The notes beneath the pieces are model-generated. The model was given only the letters and a program-made list of their open reading frames with translations. It did not search any database and had not been told where the DNA came from. The position numbers and the translations under genes were made by a program. This document shows, one piece after another, positions 1-8,086 of a stretch of DNA of 14,728 nt (positions are counted from its first letter, which is position 1; every line of letters starts with the position of its first letter). Origin of the DNA: Thermoleophilaceae bacterium (GTDB taxonomy: Bacteria > Actinomycetota > Thermoleophilia > Solirubrobacterales > Thermoleophilaceae); NCBI GenBank assembly GCA_013813135.1, contig JACCSF010000098.1, forward strand, positions 1 to 14,728, given 5' to 3'.

Positions 1-530
1 TCGTCGCCCGCGCCGAGCAGCGCGCCAACCGCTTCGGCGCCCGCCGCAACAACGGCTGGGTGCTGCCCGGTCCGTACGTCGGCGCCTACGGGACCAACTA
101 CCTCGGCCGCGCGGTGATCGCGACTGCCGCCTTGGGGGCGAACACGCGACCGGAGACGGTCTACCCGCTCGCGGTGGCCGACGTGACGGGCCGGCAGCTG
201 AGCGGGAGCCACCGCTACGTCGTGCGTTTCCCGCGCGGTCAGCTGCCACCGGCAAACGCATTCTGGTCGCTGACCATGTACGGCGAGGACCGCTACCTGG
301 TGCCCAACGCCATCGACCGCTACGCGATCGGCGACCGCACGAAGGGACTGCATCGCGGGCGCGACGGTTCGCTCACGCTCTACATCCAGCACGGCCGGCC
401 GAGCGGCGCCGCGGGCGCCAACTGGCTGCCGGCGCCAAGCGGCCGCTTCCGCCTGGCGCTGCGCATCTACGAGCCGAGGCGCAGCGTGCTGACGGGTGGC
501 TGGCTGCCGCCGCCCGTACAACGGCGCTGA
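1..530 (+). CDS. DUF1254/DUF1214 domain protein, C-terminal fragment (5' end outside window)
   Basis: The reading frame is open from base 3 of the window to a TGA at 528-530, giving about 175 residues with no start of its own, so this is the 3' end of a longer gene. The visible part matches the DUF1214 C-terminal half of DUF1254/DUF1214 proteins: an NYLGRAVIA segment, a YVVRFPRGQLPPANAFWS block, then FRLALRIYEPR and a closing GGWLPPPVQRR, which resembles the family's usual W-x-PPP-x ending. These proteins are often secreted or periplasmic and their biochemical role is not established. The missing N-terminal half should carry the DUF1254 domain and possibly a signal peptide. The gene is followed after 46 bp by korA with its own likely promoter, so no functional link is implied. 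The family call is good; the function is unknown. Confidence 0.8.
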   Translation, partial: VARAEQRANRFGARRNNGWVLPGPYVGAYGTNYLGRAVIATAALGANTRPETVYPLAVADVTGRQLSGSHRYVVRFPRGQLPPANAFWSLTMYGEDRYLVPNAIDRYAIGDRTKGLHRGRDGSLTLYIQHGRPSGAAGANWLPAPSGRFRLALRIYEPRRSVLTGGWLPPPVQRR

Positions 531-553
531 CCGGGCCGCCCGGGGACTACACT
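526..553 (+). promoter_or_regulatory. Candidate korAB promoter
   Basis: A TACACT hexamer at 548-553 fits the actinobacterial -10 pattern TAnnnT. A GCTGAC at 526-531, overlapping the stop of the previous gene, could be a weak -35 with 16 bp spacing. Transcription would begin near 560, leaving a 5' leader of roughly 17 nt before the korA ATG at 577. The same TACACT hexamer occurs before the methyltransferase gene at 12473. This is inferred from motif and position only. Confidence 0.4.
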
Positions 554-576
554 CGGACGAGGGTTCGCGGCAGGTA

Positions 577-2418
577 ATGGAAGAAAAGACTCTCGAGAAG
601 CTGGACCGCGTCGTAGTGCGGTTTGCAGGGGATTCCGGTGACGGCATGCAGCTGACCGGGAGCCGCTTCACGGATGCCACGGCGGTGGTGGGCAACGACC
701 TGGCCACGCTGCCGGACTTCCCGGCCGAGATCCGCGCTCCGGCCGGCACCCCGCATGGGGTGTCCGCCTTCCAGATCCACTTCGCGTCGCGCGACATCCT
801 CACGCCGGGCGATCACCCCAACGTGCTGGTCGCGATGAACCCAGCCGCGCTGATCACCCAGCTCGGGGCCGTCGAGAAGGGCGGCACGGTGATCGTCAAC
901 GAGGACGGCTTCTCCGACCACAACCTGCGCAAGGCCGGCTACGAGTCGAACCCGCTCGAGGACGACTCGCTCGACGACTACCGGCTCTTCCGCGTGCCGA
1001 TGACCTCGATGACGGTGCGCGCCACCGAGGGCATCGACGGCATCACCCGGCGCGACGCCGCGCGCTCCAAGAACCTGTTCGCGCTCGGGCTCGTGTCCTG
1101 GATGTACGGCCGTCCCACGGAGCCGTCCACGAACTGGATCGAGAAGAAGTTCGACGACGACCCGGGTGTGCGCGACGCCAACCTGGCCGCGTTCCGCGCT
1201 GGCTACAACTTCGGCGAGACCGCCGAGCTGCTCGCGGTCCACTACGAGATCGAGGCGGCCCCGGCTCCGCCCGGCACCTACCGCAACGTCAACGGCACGC
1301 AGGCACTGGCCTACGGGCTGATCGCCGCCAGCGTCCGCTCTGGGCTGGGGCTCTTCCTGGCCTCGTATCCGATCACGCCGGCGTCCGAGCTGCTGCACGC
1401 GCTGTCGCGCCACCGCCGTTTCGGCGTCCACACGATCCAGGCCGAGGACGAGATCGCGGCCGCCAACATGGCGCTCGGCGCCGCGTTCTCGGGCCGCCTC
1501 GCCGTGACCGCCACCAGCGGACCGGGCATGGACCTCAAGGCGGAGACGATCGGGCTGGCGGTGGCGATGGAGCTGCCGCTGATCGTGGTGGACATTCAGC
1601 GCGCCGGGCCGTCGACCGGCATGCCGACCAAGACGGAGGCCGCCGACCTGCTGATGGCGCTCTACGGCCGCCACGGTGAGTCGCCGCTGCCGGTGGTGGC
1701 CGCCAGCACCCCATCCGACTGCTTCCACTCCGCCATTGAGGCGGCGCGCATCGCGGTCACGCACCGCACTCCGGTGATCCTGCTAAGCGACACCTTCCTC
1801 GCGAACTCCTCCGAGCCGTGGAAGCTCCCGGACGTGGACTCGCTCCCGGAGATCGATCCCAGGTTCGCCACGGAGCCCAACGAAGGCGACCGCTTCATGC
1901 CCTACCTGCGCGACGAGAGGCTGGCGCGCCCGTGGGCCGTGCCGGGCACTCCCGGGCTGCGTCATCGCATCGGCGGGCTGGAGAAGGAGGACGTGACCGG
2001 CAACATCTCCTACCAGCCCGAGAACCACGACCACATGACGCGCCTGCGCGCCGAGCGGATCGCGCGCGTGGAGGTGCCCGACGTGCACGTGGACGACCCG
2101 GACGGCGACGCCACCCTGCTGGTGCTCGGCTGGGGGTCGAGCTACGGCGCGATCGAGGGCGCCGCCCGCCGGCTGCGACGCGAGCGGGGCCTGAAGCTCG
2201 CCACCGCCCACCTGCGCCACCTCAACCCACTGCCCGGCAACATCGAGCAGGTGCTGCGCTCCTACGAGCGCGTGCTCGTGCCGGAGACGAACATGGGCCA
2301 GCTCTCCAAGGTGCTGCGCGCCGAGTACCTGGTCGACGTCGAGAGCTATACGAAGGTCGACGGCCTGCCGATCTTCACGCGCGACGTGATGGAGCAGGTG
2401 GAGGAGCGCCTCGGATGA
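577..2418 (+). CDS. korA: 2-oxoacid:ferredoxin oxidoreductase, alpha subunit (fused gamma-alpha, KorA type)
   Basis: This 613-aa subunit belongs to a thiamine-diphosphate enzyme that oxidatively decarboxylates a 2-oxoacid, most likely 2-oxoglutarate, to the acyl-CoA and passes electrons to ferredoxin in the cytoplasm. The order is a gamma domain first (GDSGDGM at residues 18-24, NPAAL near 90), then the pyrimidine-binding alpha domain with the substrate loop YPITPASE from residue 264, SGPGMD near 314-319 and MPTKTEA from 349, then a transketolase-C-like domain (LVLGWGSSYGAIEG) towards the end. Length and fusion match the actinobacterial KorA type. I chose ATG 577 because the family begins just before the VVVRFAGDSGDG strand; an upstream in-frame GTG at 496 would only add sequence overlapping the preceding gene. 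There is no strong Shine-Dalgarno. It overlaps korB by 4 nt. Substrate choice between 2-oxoglutarate and another 2-oxoacid is not settled by sequence. Confidence 0.93.
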   Translation: MEEKTLEKLDRVVVRFAGDSGDGMQLTGSRFTDATAVVGNDLATLPDFPAEIRAPAGTPHGVSAFQIHFASRDILTPGDHPNVLVAMNPAALITQLGAVEKGGTVIVNEDGFSDHNLRKAGYESNPLEDDSLDDYRLFRVPMTSMTVRATEGIDGITRRDAARSKNLFALGLVSWMYGRPTEPSTNWIEKKFDDDPGVRDANLAAFRAGYNFGETAELLAVHYEIEAAPAPPGTYRNVNGTQALAYGLIAASVRSGLGLFLASYPITPASELLHALSRHRRFGVHTIQAEDEIAAANMALGAAFSGRLAVTATSGPGMDLKAETIGLAVAMELPLIVVDIQRAGPSTGMPTKTEAADLLMALYGRHGESPLPVVAASTPSDCFHSAIEAARIAVTHRTPVILLSDTFLANSSEPWKLPDVDSLPEIDPRFATEPNEGDRFMPYLRDERLARPWAVPGTPGLRHRIGGLEKEDVTGNISYQPENHDHMTRLRAERIARVEVPDVHVDDPDGDATLLVLGWGSSYGAIEGAARRLRRERGLKLATAHLRHLNPLPGNIEQVLRSYERVLVPETNMGQLSKVLRAEYLVDVESYTKVDGLPIFTRDVMEQVEERLG

Positions 2419-3527
2419 GCGAGCGCACGAACGGCCACCACGGCGGTAACGGCGGCGCCCCGGACGCCGACCTCGGCTTCGGCCAGCCCGGCGAGCAGGC
2501 GATCAGCGACGGTCCGGTCGAGCTGCCGCTGTCGAAGGCCGACTTCTCCTCCGACCAGGAGACGCGCTGGTGCCCGGGCTGCGGCGACTACGCGATCCTC
2601 GCCTCGGTCCAGGGGTTCATGCCGGAGCTGGGCATCCCGCCGGAGCAGATCGTCTTCGTCACCGGCATCGGCTGTGCCGGGCGGTTCGTCTACTACATGG
2701 ACACCTACGGGATGCACGGCATCCACGGCCGCGCGCCCGCACTGGCGACCGGCGTGGCGACCTCTCGGCCCGACCTGTCCGTGTGGGTGGTGAGCGGGGA
2801 CGGCGACGCCCTCTCGATCGGCGGCAACCACCTGATCCACGCGCTGCGCCGCAACGTGCCGCTCAAGATCCTGCTGTTCAACAACCAGATCTACGGGTTG
2901 ACGAAGGGCCAGTACTCGCCGACGAGCGAGGAGGGCAAGGTCACCAAGTCCACGCCGTTCGGCTCGCAGGATCACCCCTTCAACCCCGTGTCGCTGGCGC
3001 TCGGCGCCGAGGCGAGCTTCGTGGCGCGCACGGTCGACACCGACAAGAAGCACGTGGCCGAGACGCTGCGCGCGGCAGCCGCCCACCAGGGCACGGCCTT
3101 CGTCGAGATCTACCAGAACTGCAACGTGTTCAACGACGGCGCCTTCGACGCGGTGCGCGCCAAGGGCGAGAAGGAGCGCAACCAGATCCGCCTGGAGCAC
3201 GGCAAGCCGGTCCGCTTCGGCGCCGAGGACGAGCGCGGCGTCGCGCGCGGCCCGGACGGCCGCCTGGAGCTGGTCGACGTGGCCACGGTGGGCGCGGACG
3301 CGCTCGTGGTCCACGACGCCGAGCGCCGCGAACCGAGCCTCGCGTTCGAGCTGGCCCACCTGGCCGCCCGCCCAACCGCCCCCACGCCGATCGGCATCTT
3401 CCGCGCCGTGGACCGGCCCGTGTACGGGGCCGAGCTGTCGGCGTCGCTCGACGAGGCCCGCGCCGAGGTGGGCACGCCGGAGCTCGAGGCGCTGCTGCAC
3501 TCGGGCGAGACCTGGACCGTTTCGTAG
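2415..3527 (+). CDS. korB: 2-oxoacid:ferredoxin oxidoreductase, beta subunit (KorB type)
   Basis: This 370-aa partner of KorA binds thiamine diphosphate and the single [4Fe-4S] cluster. The thiamine/Mg signature starts at GDGD (residues 128-131) and ends at NN (156-157). Four cysteines at 53, 56 (in CPGCG), 87 and 236 have spacings of 3, 31 and 149, very close to the cluster ligands of the Sulfolobus 2-oxoacid enzyme (Cys12, 15, 46, 197), so the cluster site looks intact. The ATG at 2415 lies within the korA stop as ATGA, implying translational coupling and equal dosage. The first 40 residues are a polar, Gly-rich tail that family members often lack or vary. About 70 residues at the C-terminus (from near 300) are also variable. 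No ferredoxin gene is adjacent, so the acceptor must be encoded elsewhere. Confidence 0.93.
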   Translation: MSERTNGHHGGNGGAPDADLGFGQPGEQAISDGPVELPLSKADFSSDQETRWCPGCGDYAILASVQGFMPELGIPPEQIVFVTGIGCAGRFVYYMDTYGMHGIHGRAPALATGVATSRPDLSVWVVSGDGDALSIGGNHLIHALRRNVPLKILLFNNQIYGLTKGQYSPTSEEGKVTKSTPFGSQDHPFNPVSLALGAEASFVARTVDTDKKHVAETLRAAAAHQGTAFVEIYQNCNVFNDGAFDAVRAKGEKERNQIRLEHGKPVRFGAEDERGVARGPDGRLELVDVATVGADALVVHDAERREPSLAFELAHLAARPTAPTPIGIFRAVDRPVYGAELSASLDEARAEVGTPELEALLHSGETWTVS

Positions 3528-3530
3528 CGT

Positions 3531-3557
3531 CCCGGGCGCCCGGGCGGCTAAGCCGCC
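3531..3557. terminator. GC-rich double hairpin between convergent korB and GNAT genes
   Basis: Two perfect inverted repeats lie back to back: CCCGGGCGCCCGGG at 3531-3544 and GGCGGCTAAGCCGCC at 3543-3557. They sit just 3' of korB and over the last codons of the opposite-strand acetyltransferase gene, the position expected for a bidirectional terminator. There is no T-tract, so this would be a hairpin-only or Rho-assisted stop. It could also be chance in GC-rich DNA. Confidence 0.45.
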
Positions 3558-4057
3558 AGGTCCATCACCAGCTCGGATACGCCTGAGCCGGTGTGGTGCT
3601 CGTCGAGGTGCAGCGTCAGCCGCTGCATCAGCTTGTGGGCCGGCAGGTTGTCGCTGGCAATCGTCGCGGTGAAGCGGCGGATGCCGAGGTGGCGCGCTTC
3701 GGCGGCCAGTCGCTCGGCGAAGAGGGAGCCGACGCCGCGGCGCTGCCAATCGTCGGATACGACGATGGCAACCTCGGCGGCGTCGGGGTCCTGAACGAGG
3801 CGCACGAAGCGACCGACCGCGATCAAGCGGCGGACCGGTTCGCCGGGGTACTCGGCAACCAGTGCCACGTGATCGCGGCCGTCCACCTCGGTCAGGTATC
3901 GCAGCTCTGACCGGCTGAAGCTGCGCTTGGGGGAGAGGAAGCGCCTGTGCACCGACTCATCTGAGAGGTGCCGCAGCCCGTCCTCCAGGAACCGCTTGTC
4001 GTCTGCGCGGATCGGCCGGATGAGGATCAAGGCTCCGTCTGGAAGGCGCTCGAGCAC
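3548..4057 (-). CDS. GNAT family N-acetyltransferase
   Basis: This 169-aa protein has the GNAT fold that moves an acetyl group from acetyl-CoA to an amine. The acetyl-CoA pyrophosphate-binding motif is QRRGVG at residues 105-110, preceded by the beta strand EVAIVVSDDW and followed by the typical helix LFAERLAAEARHLGI. The N-terminus LIRPIRADDKRFLEDGLRHL and the segment ESVHRRFLSPK resemble the acetyltransferase domain of the Pat-type protein acetyltransferases, but no cAMP-binding or acyl-CoA synthetase domain is attached, so the substrate cannot be named. GTG at 4057 is the most upstream start before an in-frame TAG at 4081-4079. It has no Shine-Dalgarno but has CACTCT six bases ahead. It lies 44 bp downstream of the aldolase-fold gene on the same strand, so it could be co-transcribed with it. 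Confidence 0.87.
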   Translation of the reverse strand: MLERLPDGALILIRPIRADDKRFLEDGLRHLSDESVHRRFLSPKRSFSRSELRYLTEVDGRDHVALVAEYPGEPVRRLIAVGRFVRLVQDPDAAEVAIVVSDDWQRRGVGSLFAERLAAEARHLGIRRFTATIASDNLPAHKLMQRLTLHLDEHHTGSGVSELVMDLAA

Positions 4058-4063
4058 ATATCC

Positions 4064-4069
4064 AGAGTG
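4064..4069 (-). promoter_or_regulatory. Possible -10 element for a leaderless GNAT mRNA
   Basis: Read on the - strand, CACTCT is followed by six bases and then the GTG start at 4057. It keeps the A at position 2 and T at position 6 of the actinobacterial -10 pattern but lacks the first T. The same geometry precedes several other genes here. It is a weak call alone. Confidence 0.25.
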
Positions 4070-4101
4070 GCGCGCCGGCTAGGAGGCTTGTGTGCGTTGC
4101 A

Positions 4102-4642
4102 TCACGCTCCGCGCAACAACCACGCTACCTGGGCCTGGCGCTCCACCGCCGCGCAGACGTCCACCGCCCGCGCCGGCGAGGCTCCTACGGCCAGCACGCC
4201 GTGGCGCCCCAGCAGCACGGCTTGACGCTCGCCGAGCGCCTCAAGCGCCGCGGCGGCGATCTCGTCGGAGCCGGTCGGCTCGAACGGCGCGGTCAGCACC
4301 GGCCCGCCGGCGGCGTCCTCGAGCTCCTCGGTGCCGGTGTCCAGCGGCTCGCCGAGGAAGCTCCACGCCGTGGCGTGCACGCTGTGGCTGTGCACCAGCG
4401 CCCGGGCATCCGGGCGCGCGGTGTAGACGGCGAGGTGCACGCGCCGCTCGCTCGACGGCTCCCGGTAGCCGTTGACGACCGTGCCGTCGAGCGCCAGCGT
4501 CACCAGGTCGTCCACCGTCATCTCCGGGTACGGAAGGCCGCTCGGCGTGATGTGCACGAGCTCGCCCTCGCGCGCGCTCACGTTGCCGGACGTGCCGGCC
4601 ACCAGCCCGAGCCGCAGCATCGCCTGCGCGGCCGCGACGACC

Positions 4643-4653
<11 letters not shown>
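4102..4653 (-). CDS. Class II aldolase/adducin-fold protein, probably methylthioribulose-1-phosphate dehydratase (MtnB-like) or aldolase
   Basis: This 183-aa protein has the zinc site of the class II aldolase fold: GNVS at 23-26, ITPSG at 35-39, E69, H88, H90 and H151. The spacings E-19-H-2-H-61-H equal those of E. coli FucA (E73, H92, H94, H155). It overlaps mtnA, whose product, methylthioribulose-1-phosphate, is used either by the dehydratase MtnB in methionine salvage or by a class II aldolase in the dihydroxyacetone-phosphate shunt. By eye, the position of FucA Tyr113 is Glu110 here, which lines up roughly with the catalytic Glu of human APIP/MtnB and mildly favours the dehydratase. It is about 30 residues shorter than FucA at the C-terminus. 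The start is uncertain: TTG 4653 is used here. A CTG at 4659, nine bases after GAGGAGG (4675-4669), is better spaced, and the mtnA stop is overlapped either way. Confidence 0.8.
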
Positions 4654-5593
<940 letters not shown>

Positions 5594-5600
5594 TCCGAGG

Positions 5601-5606
5601 AGGGTA
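5601..5606 (-). promoter_or_regulatory. Candidate -10 element of mtnA (leaderless start)
   Basis: On the - strand TACCCT is followed by seven bases and the mtnA ATG. This fits TAnnnT with the transcription start at or within a base or two of the ATG. The reverse-strand sequence before the ATG has no purine-rich ribosome site. Its first base coincides with the end of the opu terminator hairpin. Confidence 0.45.
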
Positions 5607-5640
5607 AGGCGCGCCCCCGCCGTGGGCCGGGACGCGCCTT
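5606..5640 (-). terminator. Hairpin terminator of the osmoprotectant transporter operon
   Basis: AAGGCGCG (5606-5613) and CGCGCCTT (5633-5640) are perfect inverted repeats. On the - strand the stem extends inward by a G-U pair and three G-C pairs to about 12 bp with a loop of roughly 10 nt. It begins 15 nt past the TAG of the binding-protein gene and ends before mtnA. No long T-tract follows, as is common for high-GC actinobacteria. Confidence 0.6.
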
Positions 5641-5655
5641 GGCCTCCCTCAGGCT

Positions 5656-6633
5656 CTACTGGACCAGGCCGGACTCCTGCAGGTACTCGCCGGCGACCGC
5701 CTCGGGCGTCTTCTTGTCGAGGTCGACGCGGGCATTCAGCTCCTGCATCGCCTCGTCGGTCAGCCCCTGGTTGACCTGCTCCACGACCTTCGTGACGTCA
5801 GGGCCGGCCTGCTCGAGGATGTCGTCGCGGATCACCAGCGTGGAGTTGTAGGGCGGGAACATGCCCTTGTCGTCCTCCAGCAGGACGAAGCCCTCGCGCT
5901 TGTTCTGCGGGTCCGTGGTGAACACGATCGACACGTCCGCCTGACCCTTGCTCAGCACCTCGTGGCGCAGGGCGAGGTCGACCGGGACGAACTTCTTGAA
6001 CTTGAGCCCGTAGACCTGCTCGAGCCCCAGCAGGCAGTCGAGCCGCTGGCGGCACTCGGGGCTGCCGTACATCGTCAGGTCCTGCGACTTGCCCTTGAGG
6101 TCGGAGATCTTCGACAGGCCCAGCTTGTCCGCCGTCTCCTTGGTCACCGCGACCTCGTTGGAGCTCACGAACGGCGTGATCGGCAGCGCCGTCAGGTTCT
6201 TCTTGGCGAAGCCCTCCTTGGCCTGGGCATACGCCGCGAGCCCGTCCTTGGGCAGCTTGTCCGCGGGAACCCTGAAGAAGGACAGCAGCGCCGTGCCGGT
6301 GTACTCCGGATAGGCGCTGATGTCGCCCTGCTCGAGCGCCTTCAGCGCCGTCTTCTCGTCGCCGAGGTTGAGCTCGGTGCTCACGTCGTAGCCGGCCGCG
6401 CTCAACGCCTGGGCGTAGATCTCTCCGAGCACCTTCTGCTCGGTGAAGTTCTTCGACCCGATCGTGAGCTTGGTCGAGGCGTTCTTGTCGTTTTTCTGAA
6501 TGCCGCCGGCGGCTGGTGTCTCCTCCGCCGTCGTCGAGGCGTTGTCGTCGTCGCTGTCGTCGCCGCCGCACGCGCCCAGCACCAGCGCGGTGAGCAGCAG
6601 CATCAACAGGGCGACCCAGCGTGATTTCCTCAT
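5656..6633 (-). CDS. opuCC: Osmoprotectant (glycine betaine/choline-type) ABC transporter substrate-binding lipoprotein
   Basis: This 325-aa protein is exported and lipid-anchored: a basic MRKSRW start, a hydrophobic core and the lipobox LGAC with Cys22, followed by an acidic Ser/Thr-rich linker to about residue 50. The mature domain belongs to the OpuAC/ProX family, with LTIGSKNFTEQKVLGEIYA, AYPEYTGTALLSFF and a C-terminal NQGLTDEAMQELNARVDLD. It captures quaternary-ammonium osmolytes such as glycine betaine, choline or carnitine outside the membrane and hands them to the permeases. I chose ATG 6633 because it gives the signal peptide directly, overlaps the upstream permease stop as ATGA, and has AAGGAG 12 nt ahead. 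An in-frame extension upstream would only read through the permease gene in another frame. It is the last gene of the operon and is followed by a hairpin. The exact ligand cannot be read from sequence. Confidence 0.92.
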   Translation of the reverse strand: MRKSRWVALLMLLLTALVLGACGGDDSDDDNASTTAEETPAAGGIQKNDKNASTKLTIGSKNFTEQKVLGEIYAQALSAAGYDVSTELNLGDEKTALKALEQGDISAYPEYTGTALLSFFRVPADKLPKDGLAAYAQAKEGFAKKNLTALPITPFVSSNEVAVTKETADKLGLSKISDLKGKSQDLTMYGSPECRQRLDCLLGLEQVYGLKFKKFVPVDLALRHEVLSKGQADVSIVFTTDPQNKREGFVLLEDDKGMFPPYNSTLVIRDDILEQAGPDVTKVVEQVNQGLTDEAMQELNARVDLDKKTPEAVAGEYLQESGLVQ

Positions 6634-7388
6634 GAGGTCGCTTCTCTCCTTGTGATCGGGAACGCAAGCCGGCGTTTGCCGGCGCTTGTCAGCTTCAATC
6701 CGCGCGGGGTGACAGCGCGTTGCACCAGCCCGAGCGTTACCTCGGTGGCGACGGCGAGCAGCGCGACCACGATCGCCGCGGCCAGCCTGCCCTCGTCGCC
6801 GTACGTGTTGACGTTGATGATCGGGTCGCCGAGCGTGATCACCCCGGCCAGCGGGGCGATCGTGGCCGTGGCGACCACGTTGACGGCCGAGATGCGGATG
6901 CCGCCGAAGATCAGCGGCAGCGAGAGCGGCAGCTCCACGCGCCGGACGATCTGGAAGCCGGTCATGCCCATGCCGCGGGCGGCGTCGACGGTGTCGGGCT
7001 CCACCTGGCGGACGGCCGTGTAGGTGTTCGTGAGGATCGGGGGGATCGCGAGCAGGACGAGGGCCAGCACGAGGTTCGTGAAGCCGACCCCGATGTAGGC
7101 GACGAAGAACGCGATCAGGGCGAGGCTCGGCACCGCGCGCCCCGCGTTGGAGGCGTTGATCGCCAGGAAGCCACCCTTGCCGACATGCCCGAGCCAGAGC
7201 CCGAGCGGGATCGACGCGGCGCAGGCAATCGCCATCGAGGCGAAGGAGAGCCACAGGTGCTCGCGCATCAGCTCCCAGATCTCGGCCAGCCCGCCGACCT
7301 GGACCCCGCCCGCGGGGGACTCGTGCTCGTCGAAGATGAAGTCGATCGCGTCGCCGAACTGGCCGAGGAAGGCAAACGTGGTCGTCAT
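6630..7388 (-). CDS. Osmoprotectant ABC transporter permease (second)
   Basis: This 252-aa inner-membrane protein is one of two permeases of an OpuC-type importer. After a polar N-terminus of about 45 residues (FDEHESPAGGVQVGGL) come about five to six hydrophobic segments. The EAA loop that contacts the ATPase reads DAARGMGMTGFQIVRRVELP. The family's PSLALIAFF and ATATIAPLAG segments are present. ATG 7388 overlaps the stop of the preceding permease gene as ATGA, and its own TGA overlaps the ATG of the binding protein, so translation through the operon is probably coupled. A longer reading upstream of 7388 lies over the other permease in a different frame and lacks membrane character. Whether this corresponds to OpuCB or OpuCD cannot be decided. 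Confidence 0.9.
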   Translation of the reverse strand: MTTTFAFLGQFGDAIDFIFDEHESPAGGVQVGGLAEIWELMREHLWLSFASMAIACAASIPLGLWLGHVGKGGFLAINASNAGRAVPSLALIAFFVAYIGVGFTNLVLALVLLAIPPILTNTYTAVRQVEPDTVDAARGMGMTGFQIVRRVELPLSLPLIFGGIRISAVNVVATATIAPLAGVITLGDPIINVNTYGDEGRLAAAIVVALLAVATEVTLGLVQRAVTPRGLKLTSAGKRRLAFPITRREATS

Positions 7389-8086
7389 TGCGCGGCCACC
7401 GCCCGCGTCCAGGGCGTGATGGCGCGCTGCACCAGCAGGATCAGCGCGTCGAGCACGACGGCCAGCAGCACCGCGAGCCCTCCGGCCACGACCACGTTCG
7501 ACTTGAACGTGATGTCGGCGAAGATCTGCTCGCCCAGCCCGCCGGCGCCCGCGAAGAAGGCGAGCGTGGCGAGTCCGACGGTGGTCGTGACGGCGATGCG
7601 CAGGCCGGCCATGATCTCGGGCAGCGCCAGCGGAATCTCCACCCTCCACAGGAGCTGCCTGTCGGTCAGCCCCATGCCGCGACCGGCGTCCTTCGTGTCG
7701 TCGGGGACGTTGTCCAGCCCGGTCAGCACGTTGCGGAAGATGATCAGGAGCACGTAGGCGACCAGCGCGATCAGGGCGGTGTCGTTGCCGCGCCCCGTGA
7801 TCGGCAGGAGCAGGAAGAAGGCCGCGATGCTGGGGATCGTGTAGAGGATCCCGGTGACCTGGGTGATCGGGTTGATCAGCCAGCGGCGCCGGTAGGCGAC
7901 GAGCGCGAGCGTGAATGAGATCGCGAAGCCGATCGCCACCGCCAGCACGGTCAGCAGGGCGTGTTGGAAGAAGGGGTCGACGTAGCGGTCGAAGTTGTCC
8001 GCGATCCAGTCGGGGCAGAAGCCGTTGTTGGACTCGCAGGTGTCGCTGCGATCGCGGATCTGGACCTGGGCGAGCTCGAGCATCAT
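7385..8086 (-). CDS. Osmoprotectant ABC transporter permease (first)
   Basis: This 233-aa membrane protein is the other permease of the importer. The hydrophobic segments run from about residue 40 (HALLTVLAVAIGFAISFTLAL) to about 220. The EAA loop is DAGRGMGLTDRQLLWRVEIP, and IPSIAAFFLLLP and FAGAGGLGEQIF are typical of OpuBB/OpuCB-type permeases. The roughly 40-residue N-terminal tail carries two cysteines (17 and 24) in TCESNNGFCPDWI, possibly a disulphide or just a clade feature. Two ATGs lie in tandem (8086 and 8083). The first overlaps the TGA of the ATPase gene as ATGA and is preferred. The two permeases share the fold but clearly differ in sequence, so they are expected to form a heterodimer. 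Confidence 0.9.
   Translation of the reverse strand: MMLELAQVQIRDRSDTCESNNGFCPDWIADNFDRYVDPFFQHALLTVLAVAIGFAISFTLALVAYRRRWLINPITQVTGILYTIPSIAAFFLLLPITGRGNDTALIALVAYVLLIIFRNVLTGLDNVPDDTKDAGRGMGLTDRQLLWRVEIPLALPEIMAGLRIAVTTTVGLATLAFFAGAGGLGEQIFADITFKSNVVVAGGLAVLLAVVLDALILLVQRAITPWTRAVAAQ

Noticed and set aside
547..1764. Long open frame on the - strand opposite korA
   Set aside because: It is antisense to a strongly supported gene, is made of Arg/Gly/His/Val-rich low-complexity sequence typical of GC-rich shadows, and has no motif.
2346..3749. 467-codon open frame on the - strand opposite korB
   Set aside because: It overlaps korB and part of the GNAT gene, is Arg/Ala/Val-biased and shows no domain; the sense frame has complete family motifs.
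6634..7254. Upstream extension of the binding-protein frame
   Set aside because: It reads through the permease gene in another frame; the real start is the ATG at 6633 with signal peptide and lipobox.
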